Part shown: one piece after another, positions 19,401-28,259 of the stretch | Numbering within the stretch: the stretch's first letter is position 1 | How the letters are laid out: each line of letters begins with the position of its first letter | From: Sphingomonas sp. BK580 | GTDB taxonomy: Bacteria; Pseudomonadota; Alphaproteobacteria; Sphingomonadales; Sphingomonadaceae | Direction: 5' to 3' | NCBI RefSeq assembly: GCF_014194975.1 | Contig: NZ_JACIAY010000003.1 | Span: 451,441-515,440 of the forward strand | Length of the DNA: 64,000 nucleotides | Notes under the pieces: model-generated | Seen by the model: the letters and a program-made list of their open reading frames with translations, nothing else | The model's database searches: none | What the model was told of the DNA's origin: nothing | Program-made: the position numbers and the translations under genes

Positions 19401-19908
19401 CCGGGATCAGCCCGCCTGCCAGCTGGCCTGCCAAGATCGCCAGGAAGGTACCCGCTTCAATCAATCCGGTACCGCCCATCAATTCGTGGAAGCCGAGCTG
19501 CTGCGGCAGGATCGAATATTTCACCGGGCCGAAGATCGTCGAGTGAATGCCCATCAGGAACAGACAGCCGAGCAGCACCGCCACCGACTGGAACCAGAAG
19601 CCGCACAGCGCGAGCAGCATGATGCCGACTTCCGCCGCCTTGACCGCGCGCACCAGCACCGCCTTGTCCCACTTGTCGGCGAGTTGCCCTGCAAGGCCCG
19701 ACAGCAGGAAATAGGGCAGGATGAAGAGCCCCGTCGCAACGGTCGCCAACATCTCGGCACGCGCGGGCGCCGCCGCATAGAGCGTGAAGTTGGCGAGGAA
19801 GAGCATCGCGAACTTCAGCAGGTTGTCGTTGAACGCGCCGAGGAACTGGACGGCGAACAGCGGCGCGAAACGGCGCTTGCCCAGCAATGACAGATCTGGT
19901 GCGGACAT
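16471..19908 (-). CDS. LplT-PlsC-acyl-ACP/CoA ligase three-domain fusion (lysophospholipid recycling)
   Basis: 1145 residues in three modules. Residues about 1-430 are an MFS lysophospholipid flippase of the LplT type (FAVQFLGAFNDNLLKFAMLF). Residues about 440-630 are a PlsC-type acyltransferase with NHVSFLDG (HX4D, about residue 458) and FPEGRIT (about 526). Residues about 650-1145 are an AMP-forming acyl ligase with FTSGSEGLPKG (about 799), GYGATEAAP and SGDIVTID. In E. coli these jobs are split between LplT and Aas: lyso-PE is flipped inward and re-acylated. The fusion should do both at the inner membrane. Start: ATG at 19908 with AAGGGG upstream. Confidence 0.93.
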   Translation of the reverse strand: MSAPDLSLLGKRRFAPLFAVQFLGAFNDNLLKFAMLFLANFTLYAAAPARAEMLATVATGLFILPYFLLSGLAGQLADKWDKAVLVRAVKAAEVGIMLLALCGFWFQSVAVLLGCLFLMGIHSTIFGPVKYSILPQQLGFHELMGGTGLIEAGTFLAILAGQLAGGLIPVWAAGMVAVAVAVLGFVASLAVPSAPAAAPDLPIERNVWRSTMEILSAARSGRGVWLAILGISWFFSVGAILLSEFAPLVSGTLGAGAGVVTLFLLVFSVSVALGSLIVNKLLGGEVSARFVPMAALGMAACLVELWLATRSFAVVHPGADVAAFLSMSGSWPILFGLVGLAISGGIFIVPLYAILQVHSDPAERSRVIAANNVVNAFVTVVMVVVVTGLLKLGTSVPGIIGAMGFATLTIALISCWLLPETVFKALVRGLLVLFYRVDVRGAENMPQPGERAVVVVNHVSFLDGLLLAAFLPGKPTFAVATKIARAWWIKPFLGMFDAFPVDPTNPMAAKAMVKAVREGRTLVIFPEGRITVTGALMKVFDGPGMVADNADAPIVPVRIAGAQFTRFSRLKGKVRLRAFPKIDLTILPPRRFQVEGDTARQRRAAAGAKLYDVMSDMIFATSDVDRTLYQALLDAKDIHGAKRPVVEDVKREPMSYSRLVTGSIALGRPLAATTQPSEAVGVLLPNVSAVAATFFALQGIGRVPAMLNYTAGLANLKAACTAAQVRTIVTARAFVQQAKLGEVVDGLAADKLRIILLEDLGASIGTFAKLRALIATRWAGRRHRRFGVKSDAPAVILFTSGSEGLPKGVVLTHRNLLSNCLQLSARIDFNSADVVLNALPVFHSFGLTGGTLLPILSGVKTLLYPSPLHYRIVPALAYDANATILFGTDTFLSGYARMAHGYDFYSLRYIFAGAERVRDETRRTYAEKFGLRILEGYGATEAAPVIAVNTPMHFQAGSVGRLLPGVEAKIEPVPGIEEGGRLSIRGPNIMAGYLKADAPGLLQPPEDGWHDSGDIVTIDAAGFVTIKGRAKRFAKIGGEMVSLPAVEGYAARLWPIAEHAVVTRPDARKGEQLVLFTTYSEATAGALQQWARANGIAELSVPKDVRLVDALSVLGTGKLDYVTMTARAAALGRTDWADTADEETV

Positions 19909-19949
19909 AGTTGCAATTCCCCTTGATACGAGGCGATAGCGTTGATTTC

Positions 19950-22756
19950 TTAACGGGAAGCGTCGGGCAAATACCGGCTGTAAAGCCAGCCGACCCCGAT
20001 CAGGCTGAAGCCGAGCGCGGCGAACGAGGCGATCCGGGCCAGCCCGTCCAGCCCTGCCGCGTCGAACAGGAAGACCTTGGCCACCGCGATCAGCATCAGC
20101 GCCAGGCTGGCAAGCCGCCAGTCCCGCGCCTGCCGGCGGATACCGATCCCCAGAAACGCTCCCGCCAGCACCAGCGCCAGGATCGAGCGCGCGATCTGCT
20201 CTCCGGCGTCGGTGCCCGTCCAGAGCGGCATCGGCGCATGGCTCGCCTGACGCAGTAGCGTGAAGGCGGCAACGACGATCACCCCCATCAGCGCCCCGTC
20301 GCGCACCCGGCCCGTACCCGGCACGATACGGGGCGTCGCCCAGAGGATCGCCCCGATCACGGCATAGGAGAGCGCCAGCCAGGGTCCGGCATGCTGAAGC
20401 ACGACCAGCGGATTGAGGACCAGCCCGGTGAACCACAGGCCATGCGCCAGCGCCGCTGCCCCCAGCACCGGCGCCGCGTCCCGCACGCCGAGACGCCGAG
20501 ACGCCAGGCGCCGACGGCGGCCAGCGCCAGCAGCGTCTCCCACAGCGCGTCCGCCATCGTCGTGCGCGCGACGAAGCTCGCCTCGCCGTCGATTCCGACC
20601 GCATGCTGAAGCGCGACATGCACGGTGATGCCCAGCAGAGCCCCCCCAACCCCGATTTCGGCGCGGCGCACCTCGGCACGCTGCGGCAGGAGCAACGCCG
20701 CCGCGAGGAGCGCGGCGCCGGGGCACGCCAGCCGCAATGCCGTGTCGAGCAAGGCGGGCCAGTCGCCGGCCGGGACCATCGCGCCGCTCGCGGCGATCAC
20801 GGCGGTGCGTGCCCATGCGAGCGCCGGCATCACCGACCAGCCGAGCGCGATGCACGCCGCCGCCACGCTCGCCGGCAGCACGGCGACGCGACGCGTCATC
20901 GCGAGTCCCGTCAGCAGCGCCGCCGCCACGAGCGGCATTACCGTGGCCGGCACCAGCTGTGCCGCCGCAGCATAGCCGAGGGCGACCGTTGCCGGCTGGA
21001 TCACCGTGGCGCGCAGCCCGCGCGATCGCACCGCCATGCCGGCCGCGACGCATGCCGGCACGATCCAGGACGCAAAGTCGCCGTCCCCCGCCCCGCCGAA
21101 CGCGCGGCCGAGGCCCGGGTCGATCCCCAGCACCGCGAGGGTCGCCGCACCCAGGGCCGAAGCGGCGCGCTCGATCCGCCGGTCGCCGGCCCGATCGGCC
21201 AGTGCCATTATCCCGGCGCAGAGCAGCGCGGCCACCGACGCCCACGCGGCCAGGGGCAACAGCTGCACGGCCGCCAGCGCGGTCAGTCCCGCCGCGGTGA
21301 TCACCAGCGTCGCGAAGCGCGCATCATCGGCGCGGCCGGCGACGCGCCACCCGCGTGCCGCCACACCGGCCGCCAGCGCCACGCCGACCAGCGTCACGAC
21401 AGCCGCGTGGAAGTGCAGCGCCGGCAATACGCCGATCGCGACCGCGACCGCCGCCACCATCGGTGCATCGACCGGGCGCGCGTCCTGACGCCACACGCGC
21501 AGTGCGGCAGGCACCGCATGGATCGCGACCAGGGCGACGAGCAGCGCCGTCATCTCCCAGCCGCTCGGCGACGGCCAGGCGCAGCCGAGCAGGAGCGCCA
21601 CGCCCAGCGCCAGCGCAGGCAGGTCGACGAAGATCGCCTCCCGCCGCGACAGCCACAGGATTGCGACGGAGATCAGGCCGAACAAGCCCCAGTGCAGGGG
21701 TGCGAAGCCGCCCAGTGCGACCAGAGCGGCAAGCTGCGCGCAGCCCAGCGCGCTCGACGCCGCCCGCAGCAGCGCGGCACGCTCGCCCGTGAGCAGCAGC
21801 GGCAGCGCGATAGCCAGCGCCAGCGTGTAGAAACCGACCGTTAGCGCCGCGGTGAGATCGAGCGCGCCGCCGAGGATCAGCATCGCCCCCCAGCCAAACC
21901 CGCCGGCCAGCGCCAGCGCCCCCAGCCACCACCAGCGCTGCTGCCGCCCCAGCGCGCACAATCCGCCGACCGTCAGCGCGAGGTACAGCGTCAGCAGCGG
22001 CACGCTCGGCTCGCCGGCACCGACCAGCGTCGGCGCCGCCAGGCCGCCGGCCAGCCCGAGCAGCGCGCTCGGCGCACCGAAGCGCACGGACAGCGCGCTG
22101 GCGAGCACGGTCACCAACACCATTGCGGCGAACGCCGAGCCTGGACCGATCAGGTTGTACAGATGAGCCGAAGCCAATATCACCGCATAGAGCGTCGCGA
22201 TGCCGGCGCCCGCCAGCGACTGGCGCACGCGCGGATCGCGGATCGACGCGTCGCGGCATAACGCGAGTTCCGCGCTGCCAATCAGCCCGGCGCCAAAGAT
22301 CAGCCCGAACACGACCCGCACCCACGGCGACAGCAGCCCCGCCTCGATCGAATACCGAACGATCAGCACGCCTGCGACCGCCAGCGTCAGCCCGCCCGCC
22401 CAGATCGGTAGCCGCCGGCCGAACACATCCTCAAACCTCGATGACGACGGCGCTGGGACGTCCTGCCGTTCGGCCTCCCATTCATCCGCGACCTCGAAAG
22501 GTGGCTGCGGGCGTTCAATTATGGGAACACGCACCGCAGCTAAAGAACCGAATTCTGGCTCAGGGGCGGGACGCACGACAGCGGCCCGCTGGAGCGCGGG
22601 TGACCGGATCACCTCAACGCTCTCGTTCGGCAAGTCCGATGCCACCAGCGCCTGCCCTGCGGCCTCCAGCATTTCGATGCGGTCGCGCAGGTGCCGCACC
22701 TCCTGCCAGAGCAGCGCGAGAGCCACGGAACAGACGATCAACAGCAGCAGCGACAT
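19950..22756 (-). pseudogene. DUF2339 multi-span membrane protein, frameshifted by an 8-bp duplication
   Basis: A protein of about 930 residues with 25 or so hydrophobic segments. It opens with a membrane anchor and short coiled coil (MSLLLLIVCSVALALLWQEV, then RHLRDRIEML) after a GAGGAGGTCGG ribosome-binding site. The first frame is intact to about 20500; the rest (HGLWFTGLVLNPLVVLQHAG to the C-terminus SRYLPDASR) is in another frame. At the join the unit ACGCCGAG occurs twice in tandem (20485-20500). Removing one unit restores a continuous frame reading GAWRLGVRDAAPVLGAAALA. DUF2339 proteins are integral membrane proteins of unknown function. This could be a true knock-out, a phase-variable switch or a sequencing error. 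Confidence 0.88.
20485..20500. repeat. Tandem 8-bp duplication that breaks the DUF2339 frame
   Basis: ACGCCGAG is present as two full units followed by a partial third (ACGCCA). Eight bases is not a multiple of three, and loss of exactly one unit re-joins the two DUF2339 frames. This is the signature of replication slippage. Confidence 0.85.
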
Positions 22757-22785
22757 CGCCGACCTCCTCGATTCGGCTGACGATA

Positions 22786-22837
22786 TCACAAACTGAGCAT
22801 CGCTCAATATAAGAAATAGACAGTGCTCAATTTGTGA
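22786..22837. promoter_or_regulatory. Inverted-repeat operator between DUF2339 and the TetR gene
   Basis: TCACAAACTGAGCA (22786-22799) and TGCTCAATTTGTGA (22824-22837) are inverted copies with one mismatch across 14 bases. A further GCTCA (22802-22806) forms a short palindrome with the first arm (TGAGCATCGCTCA). The element fills the divergent intergenic region and overlaps where both promoters should be, so it is the likely binding site of the adjacent TetR protein. Confidence 0.75.
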
Positions 22838-22851
22838 CGTACATCCATTCC

Positions 22852-23466
22852 ATGGGACGCCGATCCGACCATAGCCGTGCCGAGCTCGAGGAGCTGATCC
22901 TGTCAACCGGATCGACTCTGATCGCAGAAACCGGACTCGCCGGTTTCTCGGCGCGCGAGGTGGCGCGCCGGATTGGCTATTCCATCGGCACGATCCACAA
23001 CGTCTTCGGCACCGCCGACCGGTTGGTGGCGGCGATCAACACGCGCAGCTTCAAGGATTGGGCGGCGTCGCTACGCGAGCGGCTGAATGCTGTCGGTCCG
23101 GACGGCGATCGAATCGCAGCGCTGGTAGATGGCTATTTCGGCTTCGCGCGCGAGCACCCGCATTTGTGGACCGCGATCTTCGATCACCGCCTGCCCCCTG
23201 ATGGTGGACTGACCGAGGCGGACGAGACCGGCCGGGCGTTGTTGACCCGAATCGTCGTTGAGGAGATCGCGCGTGCCGTTGGCTGCGAGGTCGATGACGA
23301 GGTCGCCGCCTTGTCGCGCTCGCTCATCGCCACAGTCCACGGTCACTGCTCCTTCGCGATCAGTGGTGCTTGGGCCCTGATGGGCGAAGCAGCGCCAGAA
23401 GCGGCCGCGCTCGCGCGCGTGCGGGAGGCACTCTCAGCATGGGACGTGTGCCTTACACAGTCTTGA
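22852..23466 (+). CDS. TetR/AcrR family transcriptional regulator
   Basis: 204 residues from the ATG at 22852 (MGRRSDHSRAELEELILSTG). The N-terminal helix-turn-helix is clear (AGFSAREVARRIGYSIGTIH followed by NVFG, with FG in place of the usual YHYF-type string). The C-terminal 140 residues form a WHG-like ligand domain. It is divergent from the DUF2339 gene with a near-perfect inverted repeat in between, so it probably represses both genes. Ligand unknown. Confidence 0.9.
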   Translation: MGRRSDHSRAELEELILSTGSTLIAETGLAGFSAREVARRIGYSIGTIHNVFGTADRLVAAINTRSFKDWAASLRERLNAVGPDGDRIAALVDGYFGFAREHPHLWTAIFDHRLPPDGGLTEADETGRALLTRIVVEEIARAVGCEVDDEVAALSRSLIATVHGHCSFAISGAWALMGEAAPEAAALARVREALSAWDVCLTQS

Positions 23467-23853
23467 GCTTCGGAAGCGTGTACGTCCGCATCGACCGCGA
23501 TAGTCGATCAGCCGCTAGCATCTGCAGAAAGCGGCCGGCGGGCAACGCGCCCTCACCCGTGGTCCTCTCTGCTCAAGACCCAAAAGACGACATTCAGCCG
23601 TCGCTCCGCGCGCCCCACCTTAAGACATCCGTTCATGTTCGTCCCACGCCTCCACCAGCAACGGGGGATAAGGCGAAGAGTGGGGCTTCGCCGACGTCCC
23701 AACTTACATTGCCGAATGGCAGGTCCTGCTGAGCGCGGCTAGCAATAGAGCGCTGCAATGTAGGCGTCTTCGGTCGCTGGGCTACGCGATTGGCTTACCG
23801 CCGGCGCAGTGGCTCCGCGCTAGGCAAGATGCCGGCACACCCGCGGTGGCCCT
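23467..23853. other. Gap without a supported gene, holding repeat copy 3
   Basis: About 387 bp. The interspersed repeat lies at 23577-23640. No other coding or structural signal is convincing. Confidence 0.5.
23577..23640 (+). repeat. Interspersed ~60-bp repeat, copy 3
   Basis: Starts GACCCAAAAGACGACATTCA and ends CATCCGTTCATGTTC. It is more diverged than copies 1, 5 and 10 but keeps both ends and the length. Confidence 0.55.
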
Positions 23854-24183
23854 CTACGACGCTTCGTCGGAGGTTTCCATCATGTAGCAGTAGATGCATA
23901 CGCCAGCGCTACCGGCCGGTGCAGCCTCGCATCTGACACAAAGTCCGTTAGTCAAAAGCAGCTCCGAGTAGAGGTCGCGAGGCGGTGTAAGGCTAATTTT
24001 CGATGAGCCGTTCGAGGGCACCTTGGTCGGCGGTTTCTGCGGCGTTCCCCTTTTCTTGGCGGTACGCCACTCTTTAGCCTGTCGCTTGAGTCGAGAGACA
24101 GACCTCGATTTCGTTCGCGCTGCCGACGTCGGAGCCGCCGTGCGGCTCAGCGCGGCCGCGGGGCCCCGGAACTTGGAACGCAT
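23854..24183 (-). CDS. Small protein with basic N-terminus and C-terminal CxxC pairs
   Basis: 109 residues from the ATG at 24183, which has AGGGAGAG just upstream. The first 60 residues are Arg/Lys/Ala-rich (SRSVSRLKRQAKEWRTAKKR). The C-terminus has CVRCEAAP and, ten residues on, CIYCYM, a possible four-cysteine zinc ribbon. A nucleic-acid-binding role is plausible but unproven. Confidence 0.5.
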   Translation of the reverse strand: MRSKFRGPAAALSRTAAPTSAARTKSRSVSRLKRQAKEWRTAKKRGTPQKPPTKVPSNGSSKISLTPPRDLYSELLLTNGLCVRCEAAPAGSAGVCIYCYMMETSDEAS

Positions 24184-24559
24184 GGTTCTCTCCCTGCTCA
24201 CGGCGTACGATCACAGCGGCGCCTTGAGGTCGCACGCCTCGCAGGTACGACGGAGACGAGGACGAGCACCCTTGGTTCGCGGCGGGATGCGCTCCTCGAG
24301 CGCCAATCGGGCGGCGGCTCGTCGCGCTGGCACTCCGCTTGCGGGCGGTGATGCGGATCGACGAGCAATCGCCTCTGCGAACACGGTGATCCGCTACATC
24401 CAGCCTCTCTGCTTTCGACGCGGTCACGCCCGTCAACACCGTACCCTTGAAGGCCGCAGGCAGATACCTGCCGCCAGTTGCCTCGCGGCAAAACGGCCGT
24501 ATGATATGTTGCAACATACCGTGCGCTCACGGCGCATCTAAGCCGTTCTCGGAGTAGCA
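24184..24559. other. Gap upstream of the TonB receptor
   Basis: About 376 bp without a supported gene. Overlapping frames here are low-quality. The promoter-proximal end carries a perfect 14-bp palindrome (24505-24518). Confidence 0.45.
24505..24518. promoter_or_regulatory. 14-bp perfect palindrome ahead of the TonB receptor
   Basis: TATGTTGCAACATA is centred 48 bases before the receptor start codon. It does not match the classic Fur box. It may be an operator for another metal- or substrate-responsive regulator. A further stem, GTGCGC...GCGCAT, follows it. Confidence 0.5.
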
Positions 24560-26635
24560 ATGTCCTTAACGCCCCTTGGTTCGCGACTGCGGAAGTCCAC
24601 AGTCGCCTTCACGATTGCGCTTGGTTTGACGCCCTTGGACGTAGAGGCACAGGAATTTCGCAAGCGTGACGACGAAGACGAGATCGTCGTTCTGGGCACC
24701 CGCAACGCCGTCGATCGCGCGCTATCGTCAAACCGGGTCACCGAGCGCATGTCGCAATCGAGCCGGTCGATCGAACGCGACATTCTGGATGCAGCGGGAA
24801 CGTACCGGCTAAGCGACGCCCTCGAACTCGTCAGCGGCGTCAGCCAGCAGAACAACCGTGGCGGAGTCATCGACAATTTTGCGGTTCGCGGATTTCTCGG
24901 CACCCCAGACGGAGGAGCGGAGTACTATCTGAACGGCTTCCTCGCCAATCGCGGCATGGCTCCACCACGCGATCCCGCAACGACCGAACGGATTGAGGTG
25001 CTCAAAGGCCCAGCAGGCGCGCTGTTCGGTGACGTTGATCCCGGCGGCCGGGTCAACATCGTGAACAAGGTGCCGCGCTTTACGCCGCATGCGAACGCGA
25101 TGGTCAGTTATGGCTCGTTCAACACGCGGCGTGTCGAACTCGACGCTACGGGCCCCTTGTCTCGGACCCTGGCCGCCCGAATAGTGGTCGCAGGTGAGGA
25201 CAGTGATGGGTGGCGCGATACCGTCACCCTGCGCCGACGCGTCGTTTCGCCGTCGCTTACCTGGCAGCCAAGCGATGCGCTGCGCCTCACCTACACCGGC
25301 GAGTTCAGCCAATACGACACGCCGTTTGACCGCGGCATTCCCGCGATCGACGGCAAGGCCAACGCGTTGCCGCTCTCAAACTTCTACGGCGAACCATCAA
25401 ACGGCATCACCAAATCACGGCAGGACCAACACCAGGTGACAGCTCTGGCGGACCTCGGCGGGAGCTGGACGCTGAACGGCGGTGTGGTCTGGCGAACAGG
25501 TTCGCTGAAGGGCTTGTCCGCCGACCAGTCGCGCATCGTCGCGAACGCCCTGTGGCGGCAGCGCCGATCGCGTGACTTCAGTGTCGATGACCTGTCAGCG
25601 CGCCTGGAGCTCGCCGGGCAGATCGGGCGACACCGCATCAGCGCAGGCATCAAAGGTTATCGCTTTTTCTACGGCGAGCGCTGGATGCGTATCAATCCCT
25701 CAGCCTCTGCGCCTTACGCGATCGACCTGTACAACCCGGTCTATGGATCGGATGCAGCTTCCCTGCGGCCCTTCACGAACAATGACGAGAGCCGCTGGGC
25801 AGGCACCTTCTACGTGCAGGACATGTGGGACGTCACCGACCGGCTGACGCTGGTCGGAGGCGCACGGATCGACCCGTACCGGCAGAAGATCGTCAACAAC
25901 AATACCGGCGGCGTCGGCCGCAACATCGATGAGCCCGTTAGCTTCCGTGTCGGTGCGCGCTACCGCGTCACGGATGTGATCGCGGTGCACGCCAATTGGG
26001 GGGAAATCTTCTCGCTGAACACCGGCACCGATCGCGCCGGGGCGGGCTTTGGCCCGGAACAAGGTCGCGGTTACGAGGTGGGTGTCGCAGCGAAGCTGCC
26101 GGGTGTGGATCTGGCGGCCACGTGGTTCAATATCCGCAAGCAGGACATCCTGACGACCGATCCGGTCGATGCGAACTTCCTGGCGCCCGTGGGTAGCATC
26201 GTCAGCCGTGGGATCGAACTCGACGCCTCAGCGCGGCTCGGCAACCGCTGGCAGGTCGTCGCCAATTATGCATGGCTTGATGCGACGGCGGATGACACCG
26301 CCTTCCCGACACCGGATGTGCTGAACGTGCCGGAGCACTCAGGCAACTTGCTGGTCGTCCATAGTATCCCGACCACTCGTGGCGACTGGCAGTTGAGCGG
26401 GGGCGCCGCCTATGTCGGCGATCGGGCGGGATCGCTCACCGCTAATCCGGTGGTGCTACCTGAATATGTGAAGGTAAAGACGGCTATCGAAGCACCGGTG
26501 ATTGAGGGAGTCCGCTTCCGTCTTGAGGCCGATAATCTGCTCGCTCAGCGCTATGCCGCGAGCTCGTACAGCGCCTTGTGGATCTACCCCGGCGCGCCCC
26601 GCACCGTGCGGGCGTCACTCCGTGTCGTAATCTGA
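24560..26635 (+). CDS. TonB-dependent outer-membrane receptor, siderophore type
   Basis: 691 residues. After an export signal (TVAFTIALGLTPLDVEAQEF) comes DEIVVLGTRN, a TonB-box-like segment. The plug domain follows (SDALELVSGVSQQNNRGGVI, then NFAVRGF and RIEVLKGPAGALFGDVDPGG, up to about residue 175). The rest is the 22-strand barrel with typical motifs (NWGEIFSLNTGT, PEQGRGYEVGV, LRLEADNLLAQRY-like end). It resembles ferric-siderophore receptors of the FhuA/FpvA class, so iron uptake is the best guess. The N-terminal signalling extension of FpvA-type receptors is absent. It stands alone, without neighbouring permease or sigma-factor genes. Confidence 0.92.
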   Translation: MSLTPLGSRLRKSTVAFTIALGLTPLDVEAQEFRKRDDEDEIVVLGTRNAVDRALSSNRVTERMSQSSRSIERDILDAAGTYRLSDALELVSGVSQQNNRGGVIDNFAVRGFLGTPDGGAEYYLNGFLANRGMAPPRDPATTERIEVLKGPAGALFGDVDPGGRVNIVNKVPRFTPHANAMVSYGSFNTRRVELDATGPLSRTLAARIVVAGEDSDGWRDTVTLRRRVVSPSLTWQPSDALRLTYTGEFSQYDTPFDRGIPAIDGKANALPLSNFYGEPSNGITKSRQDQHQVTALADLGGSWTLNGGVVWRTGSLKGLSADQSRIVANALWRQRRSRDFSVDDLSARLELAGQIGRHRISAGIKGYRFFYGERWMRINPSASAPYAIDLYNPVYGSDAASLRPFTNNDESRWAGTFYVQDMWDVTDRLTLVGGARIDPYRQKIVNNNTGGVGRNIDEPVSFRVGARYRVTDVIAVHANWGEIFSLNTGTDRAGAGFGPEQGRGYEVGVAAKLPGVDLAATWFNIRKQDILTTDPVDANFLAPVGSIVSRGIELDASARLGNRWQVVANYAWLDATADDTAFPTPDVLNVPEHSGNLLVVHSIPTTRGDWQLSGGAAYVGDRAGSLTANPVVLPEYVKVKTAIEAPVIEGVRFRLEADNLLAQRYAASSYSALWIYPGAPRTVRASLRVVI

Positions 26636-26818
26636 CGCGAATGAGGACCGGCTTTCGCTAGTCCCGCTACGTCACTTTGCCGCAGATCAATCAGTGGCGT
26701 CGGCAATCGGGTAAGCAACGAGGAAACGGAAGAGCTCGCGCTGGATGAACGAATGATTTCGGCGACTCGTGCAGTCCTTTCGAACGACCGCGGTTGGTCG
26801 CTTGCTTCTCCTGCCGAG

Positions 26819-26872
26819 GACCCAACAGCGGTCACTCAGGGCCATATGGCGCCGCCCCAACTTTGGACGCTT
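26819..26872 (+). repeat. Interspersed ~60-bp repeat, copy 4 (interrupted by the IS element)
   Basis: Reads GACCCAACAGCGGTCACTCA through CCAACTTTGGACGCTT, then stops at the IS boundary. The missing end GTTCATCTCGCC resumes at 28260, directly after the IS, so the unoccupied site would be a normal repeat copy. Confidence 0.8.
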
Positions 26873-28259
26873 GTCGTCTAATCGCGTCGGGCGCAAGGGT
26901 CTTCTGAGATGCCGCTGCCAGGAGCATGGTCGTCTTCGCGGTCGGCATGTGCCGCCGCATGATGGGGCTTCGCGGGTCGACCCCTCCGAGGTTCATCACG
27001 CATTCTGCTGCCGTTGAGGCAACGGATGCAACAAGCGTCGCGGAGTGGGTCGGCCTACGTCCCGGCACGACGTCTCGCAGCGCCTTGCGACGCGGACGAG
27101 CTCGGGTGTCAGGCTGAGGTGCGTGTCTCCTGGAAGGGTTCGCCGGTGACCAGCATGGTGTGCATGATGACGGCCAGCTTGCGCGCAACGGCGACCGCGG
27201 CGCGCTTGAAGCCGAGCCGCTCGCGGAGCTGCAGCCCCCATTTGCGCAGGTCGCACTCGGATCGGCTCCGCACCAGCAGTACGGTCGCAGCTTCGTAGAG
27301 CAGCCCGCGCAGATGGCTGTCGCCTCGCCGCGAGATATGGCCGTCATAGTCGATCTCGCCCGACTGGTAGCGCCGGGTGGTCAACCCGACCCAGGCGCCG
27401 ACAGATCGCGATCGCTTGAAGTTGGTCGGATCCTCGATGGCGGTGATGAAGGAAGTGGCGGTCACGACGCCGACACCGGGAATGGACATCAGCAGCTGGC
27501 AGGCATCGCTGCGCCGGGCGTCCGCCAGCAGTTTGCGTCCCAGCTCCGCGGCGCGAAGGCGAACCGCGTGCCAGGCCTCGAGTAGCGGCCGGATGATCCG
27601 GCCGAGGTCGGCGTTACCGGCGAGCAGAGCCTCAACCTGGCGCTCGAACTTGCTGCCCGACGCCGGCGGGACGACCAGCCCGAACGTCTTCATCAAGCCC
27701 CGGATCTGGTTCGACAGCTCGGTGCCGATCCGCACCAGGCGAGTCCGCGCCGCAACCAGCGTGCGCGCGAGCATGCTGTCGAAGCTCTTGACCCGTACCT
27801 CCTTGTAGAACCCAACCTCTGCCAGGTGAGCCAGGCCGTCGGCGTCGTTCGCATCCGTCTTGTTCGCCGCCATGTCGAGCGCCGCCTTGGCATGGCGCGC
27901 GTCGATGCAGATCGCCGGCAGCCCCTCCGCGCTCAGCGCATGGAAGAACCAGACCGACATCGGTCCCGTCTCGAACACCACGCGCACCACCTCTCGGGCG
28001 TGCTTGCGGATCAGTGCGGCGAGCAGCTGCGGATCCGAGGCGCATTTGCCGCGCCACACTCGCTTGCCTTCACGCCGGATCGAAACCGCTGTCTCTTTCA
28101 ACGATACGTCGAGCCCGATATACTCACCCATGGCTGTTCTCCGTTCCGATGTATGGGCCCGGCTGCCAGTCGTGAGCCCGCACCTTCATCTACCGGGGAA
28201 CAGCCACCTTCCTCCACGTCATCGCTGATCGAGGTAGCTCGCTCCCGCGATTACCCCAT
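26873..28259 (-). mobile_element. IS110-family (IS1111-type) insertion sequence, copy A, 1387 bp
   Basis: Ends were fixed by comparison with copy B at 60626-62012, which has the same length. TAATCGCG (26879-26886) and its inverse CGCGATTA (28246-28253) each lie 6 bp inside an end; such subterminal inverted repeats are the mark of the IS1111 group. There are no terminal repeats and no target duplication. The transposase leaves 236 bp of non-coding DNA on its 3' side, where IS1111 elements encode the guide (bridge/seek) RNA, and 128 bp on its 5' side. The target is the 3' end of an interspersed repeat. Confidence 0.85.
27109..28131 (-). CDS. IS110-family DEDD transposase (copy A)
   Basis: 340 residues and apparently intact. 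The N-terminal DEDD RuvC-like domain starts MGEYIGLDVSLKETAVSIRR and includes ETGPMSVWFFHAL and NKTDANDADGLAHL. The C-terminal Transposase_20 domain has LLMSIPGVGVVTATSFITAI, SVGAWVGLTTRRYQSG and RGDSHLRGLLYEAA, with the serine recombinase-like residue expected there. These enzymes excise a circle and insert it at RNA-specified sites. The protein is almost identical to the copy at 60862. Confidence 0.96.
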   Translation of the reverse strand: MGEYIGLDVSLKETAVSIRREGKRVWRGKCASDPQLLAALIRKHAREVVRVVFETGPMSVWFFHALSAEGLPAICIDARHAKAALDMAANKTDANDADGLAHLAEVGFYKEVRVKSFDSMLARTLVAARTRLVRIGTELSNQIRGLMKTFGLVVPPASGSKFERQVEALLAGNADLGRIIRPLLEAWHAVRLRAAELGRKLLADARRSDACQLLMSIPGVGVVTATSFITAIEDPTNFKRSRSVGAWVGLTTRRYQSGEIDYDGHISRRGDSHLRGLLYEAATVLLVRSRSECDLRKWGLQLRERLGFKRAAVAVARKLAVIMHTMLVTGEPFQETRTSA

